A program made the translations under genes and the position numbers. From Promethearchaeota archaeon (GTDB lineage Archaea > Asgardarchaeota > Lokiarchaeia > Sigynarchaeales > SOKP01), in NCBI GenBank assembly GCA_016839425.1, contig JAEOUI010000602.1, forward strand, positions 1 through 7,727: a DNA stretch of 7,727 nucleotides. The letters are read 5' to 3'. Numbering within the stretch: the first letter of the stretch is position 1; each line of letters starts with the position of its first letter. Shown here in pieces: positions 1-4,415 of the stretch. The notes below the pieces were generated by a model. The model did not search any database and was not told where the DNA came from. It was given only the letters and a program-made list of their open reading frames with translations.

Positions 1-289
1 ATTTTTCGATTAAATACTTTATTTCCACATCCAATGGCGGATTATCAGAGATTATAAAAGCAGATCTTATTAATCTTTCATTATTTTGCCTTAATAAATC
101 AAGAATGATTTCAAATGATTCGATTTTAATGAAGCCCGCATCCAATAGATCTATAATTACGCAGAATTGGGTCATACCTTTGGATTTATCCTGAAAATCA
201 TCGGTAAATTCCTTGGCTAAATTTTTAGGCAAATTTCCTGTAAATTTTAAATAAAAGCACTTATCTTCAATTTTCTCTAGCTTATACAT
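1..289 (-). CDS. STAS/SpoIIAA-like protein, partial (3' end beyond left edge)
   Basis: The first 96 residues of a protein whose C-terminus lies outside the window. It starts MYKLEKIEDKCFYLKFTGNL. The order of elements seen is an N-terminal strand (FYLKFTGNLP), a helix (KNLAKEFTDDF), a hydrophobic strand ending in Asp (QFCVIIDLLDAGFI, about residues 46-59), an amphipathic helix (IESFEIILDLLRQNN) and a further strand (RSAFIISDN). This beta-alpha-beta-alpha-beta order, with VIIDLLDAGFI followed by a helix, resembles STAS/SpoIIAA-like domains, which act as cytoplasmic protein-interaction or regulatory switches. The family call is by fold pattern only and no diagnostic phosphorylation-site motif is certain. 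The start at 289 is favoured by a TATA-like TTTTTATAAA about 27 bp upstream (311-320), which would give a leaderless transcript. It is divergent from the GH52-like gene. Confidence 0.6.
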   Translation of the reverse strand, partial: MYKLEKIEDKCFYLKFTGNLPKNLAKEFTDDFQDKSKGMTQFCVIIDLLDAGFIKIESFEIILDLLRQNNERLIRSAFIISDNPPLDVEIKYLIEK

Positions 290-310
290 GGATTACCAAT
301 CTATATCGCA

Positions 311-320
311 TTTATAAAAA
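311..320 (-). promoter_or_regulatory. TATA box of the leftmost minus-strand gene
   Basis: On the minus strand this reads TTTTTATAAA, centred about 27 bp before the ATG at 289. That is the usual archaeal TATA-to-start distance for a leaderless mRNA. It is assigned by position and composition only, and in such AT-rich DNA chance matches are common. Confidence 0.45.
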
Positions 321-337
321 AAATATACCTAATGTTA

Positions 338-346
338 TTATATATT
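338..346 (+). promoter_or_regulatory. TATA box of the GH52-like gene
   Basis: TTATATATT lies about 45 bp upstream of the ATG at 389, predicting a transcript start near 367-370 and a leader of roughly 20 nt. It lies just downstream of the alternative ATG at 332, so a message from this promoter could not use that earlier start. No Shine-Dalgarno-like sequence precedes 389. Confidence 0.4.
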
Positions 347-388
347 ATTTTCGAGATTATTATTATTATTTTTAATTCTTTGATCATC

Positions 389-2344
389 ATGAAAATTACC
401 GAAAAAACCAGGTTAAATGTCATAAACAGCCGATTTGGGTCAAGATTGACTTTAAATCTTAATTTTTCCGAGCATTCCGCTGAAACAGGAAATCTTGGAA
501 TTGATGTAAATACCAAAAAGAAGGCACATTATCAAAAACAACAGTTAAAGCAGCTGCGCTTCTATTTAAAGTGCGGAACTTCAGATTACGAAGGTTTCTA
601 TTTTTCTAAATTAAATTCTTATTTAGGAGGTCAAGAATTGATACTCGGATTAACTTCAATCAAAATGATAGGGATGCATAGTTCTCAATTAGAAGTCGAG
701 TTAACGATTAGGAGCCCAATAAGTTTACCAAAAGAGGTTGAGGATGATGATCTGATGAAAATTCTCACTACGCCCTCGTTCTTAATAGAAACACGAGTAA
801 AGAACTTAGCGTCATTTTCCCAGAAAACTGAACTCTATTTGGGATTAAACTTAGAAGAACACGAAGCAAAAGAACAAGACATAATTTTCATTGATAATGG
901 TAAAGGAAGCATTGGAAAAAAGGAAAAATACCTGGCTTTAAGATGCCTTAACATGGAAAATGTATCCTACCAAAAAGATTTGGAGGATAATTTCAAGGGT
1001 TTCAAGAGAGAGCAAGAAATTGCCCCAAATCAACAACTTGAATACAAGTACATATATGCGGGGTTTGATGATGATGTTGTATTTGTTGATGAACTAAATG
1101 AACATAAAAAATATAATCTATCTTTCTACTATACGAAATGGTACCCCTCCATTTTACAAGTTTTAGATGATGTGGAAAAAAATTATAATAAAATCATTCA
1201 AGAGAGCGATAGATTTGAAAGAGCACTGAAAATTAAGGATCAAGACGAAGAAAAAAAGGACTTGATGATATTAGCATTCAGAAATTATGTAGCGAATACG
1301 TGGTTTTTAGATTCTGAGAAGGGTCCAAAATTTTATGTATGGGGAGGAGGATTTGGAATGATTTCAAGCTTGCCTGTCTCAATGGAAGTCGAGATAATGG
1401 CTAAATTATTTCCATGGACGTTAAAATTGCAATTATCAGAATGGAAGAAATACCTGACTACTGAAAAAAAATCGGGACTTTTGTATTTAAAGCACGATAT
1501 GGGCTATGACCAACAAGTAGGCTTCTCTTATCATGAAGATTCTAAAAAAGTAAAAGAACCAACGATGCCAGTGGAGCAAAATGCGGATTTTATCATTTTG
1601 TTATACTGGTACTATCATATAACTAAAGATAAGCGATTTATAGAGGATCTTAATCTTCAAGCCTTCAGATTAATGATGGCAAATAAAAAGCGAGGATATA
1701 GGAAATCGGGCATCGCAAACACGGACAATTACACGGTTTATAACGCTTCAAACATGCTATATAACTGTTCCTTGAATACCTATTTGGCTATAAAAGAATG
1801 CGTTGCTTATATCATGGCTAGAGAATTATGCCTTCTACTGGGAGAAAAGGAAAATGCTGAATTGATACAAGAGGAAATAGAGAAAATTCATGATTCCTTG
1901 ACGTATTATTTCAAAAAGTATGAGTTTCTTCCAATCTCGCTTGATGAAAAAATTAAGGGTGGCCAACAACATTCCATTGCCACCTCTGATCCATTATTTT
2001 ACGTGTTAATGACGAGTTTAAAGGATCCAGTAATTGATGATGTTATTGAATTCTTAAAGAAAGATTTTGAGTATACTTACTCCAAATCTAAATATGTTTA
2101 TGGAATGCGATTGGTAGAAAATGAGGAGATATGTTGGTATTCTAAAATAGCAATAATTGAAGCAGTAGCTAATAAGTTTTATAATATTTCAGTAGACTCA
2201 TATAAATATGCCTATGATTACAACATTGACAATCCTAGAGGGTATAGTGATGGTACCTATTCTGAAAAGAAGGAATGGCTTAGCTGGTATTATCCTAGAG
2301 GAGTTGCATTCTTGTGGGAACTAATACATGAGTTTAGACCGTAG
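389..2344 (+). CDS. GH52-like glycoside hydrolase homologue, catalytic acids apparently replaced
   Basis: A 651-residue protein resembling glycoside hydrolase family 52 (bacterial beta-xylosidases): an N-terminal beta-sandwich (about 1-260) followed by an (alpha/alpha)6 barrel. Matches to remembered GH52 sequence run along the whole length. N-terminal LNVINSRFGSRLTLNL parallels the GH52 opening FNAHHSPVGAFASFTL; K368-HDMG parallels THDMG; VEQ at 395-397 parallels HEQ; NTYLAIKECVAYIMAREL parallels NLYLAGKCWAAYVALEKL; and WYYPRGV at 633-639 parallels the family's YYPRGV. Size is close to GH52 (about 700). The catalytic Glu (E335 in the Geobacillus enzyme) appears to fall at W318 in YVWGGGFG, and the acid/base Asp (TYDSLD) at N452 in VYNASN. 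It may therefore be inactive, a binding protein, or an enzyme of different chemistry. The start at 389 is chosen because the family N-terminus begins there; an upstream ATG at 332 would add a hydrophobic MLLYIIFEIIIIIFNSLII. No signal peptide from 389, so probably cytoplasmic. No sugar genes flank it. Confidence 0.7.
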   Translation: MKITEKTRLNVINSRFGSRLTLNLNFSEHSAETGNLGIDVNTKKKAHYQKQQLKQLRFYLKCGTSDYEGFYFSKLNSYLGGQELILGLTSIKMIGMHSSQLEVELTIRSPISLPKEVEDDDLMKILTTPSFLIETRVKNLASFSQKTELYLGLNLEEHEAKEQDIIFIDNGKGSIGKKEKYLALRCLNMENVSYQKDLEDNFKGFKREQEIAPNQQLEYKYIYAGFDDDVVFVDELNEHKKYNLSFYYTKWYPSILQVLDDVEKNYNKIIQESDRFERALKIKDQDEEKKDLMILAFRNYVANTWFLDSEKGPKFYVWGGGFGMISSLPVSMEVEIMAKLFPWTLKLQLSEWKKYLTTEKKSGLLYLKHDMGYDQQVGFSYHEDSKKVKEPTMPVEQNADFIILLYWYYHITKDKRFIEDLNLQAFRLMMANKKRGYRKSGIANTDNYTVYNASNMLYNCSLNTYLAIKECVAYIMARELCLLLGEKENAELIQEEIEKIHDSLTYYFKKYEFLPISLDEKIKGGQQHSIATSDPLFYVLMTSLKDPVIDDVIEFLKKDFEYTYSKSKYVYGMRLVENEEICWYSKIAIIEAVANKFYNISVDSYKYAYDYNIDNPRGYSDGTYSEKKEWLSWYYPRGVAFLWELIHEFRP

Positions 2345-2398
2345 AATAATAGATTTATTTTAGTTAAATTGCGAGAACTTAAGGGTTTGAAAAGAGAT

Positions 2399-2507
2399 TG
2401 GGGACTGGGGGATTTGAACCCCCGGCCAATAAGTATCTACACCACACGCGATCTTTTTGCTTGTAGGATCTGGAGCCTATCGCGCTACCGTGCTGCGCCA
2501 AGTCCCC
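2399..2507 (-). tRNA. trnW: tRNA-Trp (anticodon CCA), intron-containing
   Basis: A complete cloverleaf can be drawn on the minus strand. The acceptor stem GGGGACT/AGTCCCC pairs perfectly in 7 bp. Positions 8-9 are TG, the D stem is GCGC/GCGC with loop AGCACGGTA (A14, G18G19, A21 present), and the anticodon stem is ATAGG/CTTAT with one G-U. The loop CTCCAG|A carries anticodon CCA, followed by variable loop TGGCC, T stem GGGGG/CCCCC with loop TTCAAAT, and discriminator A at 2399. CCA is not encoded. Mature length is 74 nt after removal of a 35-nt intron at position 37/38, the usual archaeal site for tRNA-Trp. A TATA-like TTATTATAGAATTA lies upstream (about 2534-2547), and a short T run follows the 3' end (2390-2393). 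Confidence 0.93.
2435..2469 (-). other. 35-nt tRNA-Trp intron with relaxed bulge-helix-bulge
   Basis: The intron begins ATCCTACAAG and ends GTGTAGAT, between G37 and A38; one base of ambiguity exists because A occurs on both sides. Fold by eye: C32-U33-C34-C35 pairs with GUAG near the intron 3' end, with one C.U mismatch. It is flanked by bulges AG^A and AU^A, each cut after its second nucleotide. Inside, intron C3C4 and ACA pair with UGU and GG, with one bulged U. This is the expected geometry for the archaeal tRNA splicing endonuclease. Confidence 0.85.
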
Positions 2508-2726
2508 AAAAGACTAACTTTTTTCGTTCCAATAATTCTATAATAATAATCCAATAAATTTCATAGAATTATAAATCTAAAAATTAAAACTAATATTTCA
2601 GTTTTACTGAGGACTTAGGAATTTTGAATTTTTAATACTTAAAAAGCAAATCACTAAAGACTAAAAATCTCTAATTCTATAACATTTTTTTTCCAATATT
2701 CAGAATCCTTTTTTTTATAGAGTATT
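2508..2726. other. Intergenic spacer, no gene seen
   Basis: 219 bp of AT-rich DNA between the tRNA-Trp 5' end and the stop of the next minus-strand gene. It holds the probable tRNA promoter (about 2534-2547) and homopolymer T runs at about 2685-2692 and 2709-2716. No open frame with a protein-like composition and no convincing RNA structure were found. Confidence 0.5.
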
Positions 2727-3086
2727 TCACTTATTTAAGTTGTTCTCCTTTAAAAACATTAATAAATCTTGAGAAAAGTCATAAGAATACTCCAAGACTG
2801 ATTTAAAATTGGAATCAGACTTGTAGTCTAAAGATTTAATAAATTCTTCTAATATGGGAAATATATTTTCAGAAGGTAAAGAACCATAGATATATTGTCC
2901 TAGCGTGTCAAATAATTCTGAGGCTGCTTGAAACGTTTGAACAATTATTGGCGAATGTGTAGAATCTGAAACTGACATAATGCTCGTGAGAATGTCTCCG
3001 ACGTGCCACATATACGTGCTTATCTCGGATTTCAAGAAATCTTCTTCTGCCATATTTATTCTATCATTATTTCTTAATTTAAACAT
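2727..3086 (-). CDS. Small helical protein of unknown function (119 aa)
   Basis: Not recognised. The product is cytoplasmic by composition: no signal peptide or membrane span, acidic overall, and predicted mostly helical, with amphipathic stretches at DFLKSEISTYMWHVGDILTSIM, IVQTFQAASELFDTLGQYIYG and the C-terminal SVLEYSYDFSQDLLMFLKEN. No cysteines and no obvious catalytic motif. The ATG at 3086 is preferred because a TATA-like TTTTATTAA lies about 32 bp upstream (3114-3122), giving a 5-6 nt leader. The in-frame ATG at 3053 (MAEEDFLKSE) is a plausible shorter start, since the first 11 residues (MFKLRNNDRIN) look different from the acidic remainder. It is divergent from the membrane-protein gene, and no neighbour suggests a role. 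Confidence 0.7.
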   Translation of the reverse strand: MFKLRNNDRINMAEEDFLKSEISTYMWHVGDILTSIMSVSDSTHSPIIVQTFQAASELFDTLGQYIYGSLPSENIFPILEEFIKSLDYKSDSNFKSVLEYSYDFSQDLLMFLKENNLNK

Positions 3087-3113
3087 GTTCTATTTCCAGA
3101 CAATTTGAATCCA

Positions 3114-3122
3114 TTAATAAAA
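3114..3122 (-). promoter_or_regulatory. TATA box for the 119-residue protein gene
   Basis: Reads TTTTATTAA on the minus strand, about 32 bp from the ATG at 3086. Assigned by spacing only. Confidence 0.35.
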
Positions 3123-3191
3123 TTGGAATATTCCATCCTTATAGTTATAATCTTGGGAAAAAAATACTAAATAGAATTGATTTCGTTGGAA

Positions 3192-3207
3192 AAGTATTTT
3201 TATACTT
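3192..3207 (+). promoter_or_regulatory. TATA region with a perfect inverted repeat before the membrane-protein gene
   Basis: AAGTAT-TTTT-ATACTT is a perfect 6-bp inverted repeat with a 4-bp spacer. It overlaps the likely TATA element TTTTTATAC and is preceded by a purine-rich BRE-like GGAAAAG. It predicts a transcript start near 3227 and a leader of about 28 nt before the ATG at 3255. The symmetry could be an operator for a dimeric regulator, or a chance product of AT-rich sequence. Confidence 0.4.
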
Positions 3208-3254
3208 GCATTAATCAATAATTATAGAACTAATAAAAAAATCTTCAGAAATCA

Positions 3255-3851
3255 ATGAAAATTCGAGATTTAGACTTAAAATACATCACTTTAATTCAAG
3301 TAGGAATCGCAACTTTTGTGACTTCATTATTTCAATTTGTTTTTCCATTCAATTGGCAACCACTTGATCGGTTCACTCATGGAGAAGATATAGTTCATGG
3401 AGAACATAATTATGTATTCTTCACAATAAGTCAATGGTTATTCTCTTTTTCGATATCTTGGCTTGTATATCGAGATAATCCATATGTCAATAATTTTTTG
3501 GTTTATGCAGTAGTGTTTACAGGTCCTATAATTTTTACGGAAGTCTTTGTTTTAGGCTTATTTTGGGATTATATCCATGCGACGCCCTTTATCGTGGGGA
3601 TACTCATATTTTGGAAGAAAAAAGAGACATTACGTAAAGATTGGTTTAGATATTATTTTCTCGAAACTTCTATATGGTATTTTACGGTATATTTTCTCAA
3701 ATTGGCTTATTATAGAGAAACCTTGATAAATTATGTCTTTAAATATATCCTTCTAGCATTACTGGCTTATGGATTTACTTTCACGTTTAAAATCAAACTC
3801 AAACGTAAAAAAGAAACCCAAGACATCCTTTGTGAGGATATTACTCTATAA
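3255..3851 (+). CDS. Integral membrane protein, about six transmembrane helices, unknown function
   Basis: A 198-residue membrane protein that I do not recognise as a named family. Six hydrophobic segments can be seen: about 11-31 (TLIQVGIATFVTSLFQFVF), 53-71 (FFTISQWLFSFSISWLVY), 78-98 (NNFLVYAVVFTGPIIFTEVF), 100-119 (GLFWDYIHATPFIVGILIFW), 133-152 (FLETSIWYFTVYFLKLAYY) and 158-178 (YVFKYILLALLAYGFTFTF). A His/Asp/Glu-rich loop after the first span (RFTHGEDIVHGEHN, about 39-52) and DYIHATP in the fourth could bind a metal or polar ligand, but this is speculative. The basic C-terminal tail (KIKLKRKKE) suggests a cytoplasmic C-terminus by the positive-inside rule. The last 11 bp overlap the 3' end of the convergent zinc-ribbon gene. 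Confidence 0.8.
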   Translation: MKIRDLDLKYITLIQVGIATFVTSLFQFVFPFNWQPLDRFTHGEDIVHGEHNYVFFTISQWLFSFSISWLVYRDNPYVNNFLVYAVVFTGPIIFTEVFVLGLFWDYIHATPFIVGILIFWKKKETLRKDWFRYYFLETSIWYFTVYFLKLAYYRETLINYVFKYILLALLAYGFTFTFKIKLKRKKETQDILCEDITL

Positions 3852-4005
3852 ATTCTAGTTTAGTATTGCAATAGGGACAGACTTTTGTATCTAAACCAAT
3901 TTTTTCACCACATGCAAAACAAACACTTACTTTTTCTCCAAATAAGATTCTTTCATCTTTTTTATATACTTGAGTTATTTCATTATTTTTATTGTCATTT
4001 TTCAT
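3841..4005 (-). CDS. 54-residue zinc-ribbon protein
   Basis: A short gene with a clear zinc-ribbon: CFAC at residues 29-32 and CPYC at 43-46, separated by GEKIGLDTKV. That is the CxxC-(10)-CxxC arrangement typical of archaeal zinc-ribbon modules, and four Cys would bind one zinc. The N-terminal 20 residues (MKNDNKNNEITQ...) are polar and probably disordered, and the C-terminus ends TKLEFIE. No other domain is present, so it is probably a small adaptor or nucleic-acid- or protein-binding factor, though its function cannot be assigned. The start at 4005 has TATA-like sequence on the minus strand around 4047-4062. Its stop lies inside the end of the opposing membrane-protein gene (convergent 11-bp overlap). 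Consistent codon use and four correctly spaced Cys argue against a chance frame. Confidence 0.8.
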   Translation of the reverse strand: MKNDNKNNEITQVYKKDERILFGEKVSVCFACGEKIGLDTKVCPYCNTKLEFIE

Positions 4006-4100
4006 TATTTAGTGAAAATTTGTTATTCCATTAGTGATATCAGTGCTTTATTTATCTTATAGAAATTGGAGTCCAATATTTAGAAGAAGAAGATTCGAAA

Positions 4101-4115
4101 AATTTAATTATTTTT
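4101..4115 (+). promoter_or_regulatory. Probable S30e promoter
   Basis: CGAAAAATTTAATTATTTTTAAG (about 4096-4118) holds an A-rich BRE-like part followed by TTTAATTAT. It predicts a transcript start near 4135 and a leader of about 37 nt before the ATG at 4172. A weak GGA (4159-4161), 10 nt before the ATG, is the only Shine-Dalgarno-like sequence. Confidence 0.35.
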
Positions 4116-4171
4116 AAGAGCTAATAATAATAACAATTAAAGTATAGAAATAAAATTAGGAAAAATAAACA

Positions 4172-4400
4172 ATGCCCGGATCACATGGGTCGCTGACTAA
4201 AGCTGGAAATTTTTTCTAAAAATCTTAGAAAAACCAGATAAGTTAAGCAGCAGACCCCAAAAGTAGACAGAACAGGAGTTAATGCAGAATCCAAAAGACC
4301 TCCTAGAGTACGATATAGGAATCTGTATAAAAAACGAATAATAGATGGAAAATTTAGTGGACAAGCAGACTCTATTGGAGCCAAACGAGCTAAATTTTAA
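4172..4400 (+). CDS. rps30e: Ribosomal protein S30e (eS30), interrupted by a 31-nt intron
   Basis: Small-subunit ribosomal protein of archaea and eukaryotes. Exon 1 (4172-4208) encodes MPGSHGSLTKAG plus the first base of a Lys codon. Exon 2 (4240-4400) encodes KVKQQTPKVDR onward and ends GAKRAKF. Joined, they give a 65-residue basic protein with the S30e signature HGSLTKAGKVKQQTPK, followed by the Arg-rich RPPRVRYRNLYKKR. The C-terminal tail after KKR is somewhat longer than in the shortest family members. Read without splicing, the frame ends at a TAA (4217-4219) after 15 codons, and exon 2 lies in another frame; 37 + 161 nt gives exactly 66 codons including the stop. Unlike mammalian FAU, no ubiquitin-like domain precedes it. 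Its stop lies 15 bp from the end of the convergent TPR gene. Alternatives are a pseudogene or sequencing error, but the splice-motif geometry argues against both. Confidence 0.88.
4209..4239 (+). other. 31-nt archaeal BHB-type intron in the S30e coding sequence
   Basis: Bases 4203-4206 (CUGG) pair with 4234-4237 (CCAG) as the 4-bp central helix. The 5' bulge is AAA (4207-4209) and the 3' bulge AUA (4238-4240). The rule of cutting after the second bulge base gives A4208^A4209 and U4239^A4240, which exactly restores the S30e frame. Inside, TTTTTCTAA (4211-4219) pairs perfectly with TTAGAAAAA (4225-4233) around a 5-nt loop AAATC. With that full 9-bp stem the 5' bulge would be 4 nt (AAAT); pairing T4210 with A4233 instead gives the canonical 3-nt bulge. 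The outer exon helix is weak (about 3 A-U pairs, 4198-4200 with 4243-4245). The length of 31 is not a multiple of 3. Confidence 0.82.
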
Positions 4401-4415
4401 CTCATATAATAATAA

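Noticed and set aside
332..388. Upstream in-frame ATG that would give the GH52-like protein a hydrophobic 19-residue N-terminal extension (possible signal anchor)
   Set aside because: The family-like N-terminus begins at the Met encoded at 389, the extension has no basic n-region, and the likely TATA box (338-346) lies inside it. It arises from an AT-repeat stretch.
301..516. 71-codon frame on the minus strand
   Set aside because: It is antisense to the start of the GH52-like gene and rich in Ile/Asn from AT-repeat sequence.
2399..2507. Type II tRNA (Leu/Ser-like) with a long variable arm instead of an intron
   Set aside because: The anticodon stem closes properly (ATAGG/CTTAT) only when 35 nt are removed at 37/38. 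The loop CTCCAGA is that of tRNA-Trp, and the variable region would otherwise be about 39 nt.
2369..2557. Open frame of 62 codons on the plus strand
   Set aside because: It is antisense to the tRNA-Trp gene and has no independent support.
4203..4245. Programmed ribosomal frameshift in S30e instead of an intron
   Set aside because: The interruption adds 31 nt of non-S30e sequence with a stop in frame, which a +1 or -1 slip cannot bypass. BHB geometry explains the exact junction.
4181..4384. Open frame of 67 codons on the minus strand
   Set aside because: It is the antisense shadow of the S30e gene, whose protein sequence is recognisable on the plus strand.
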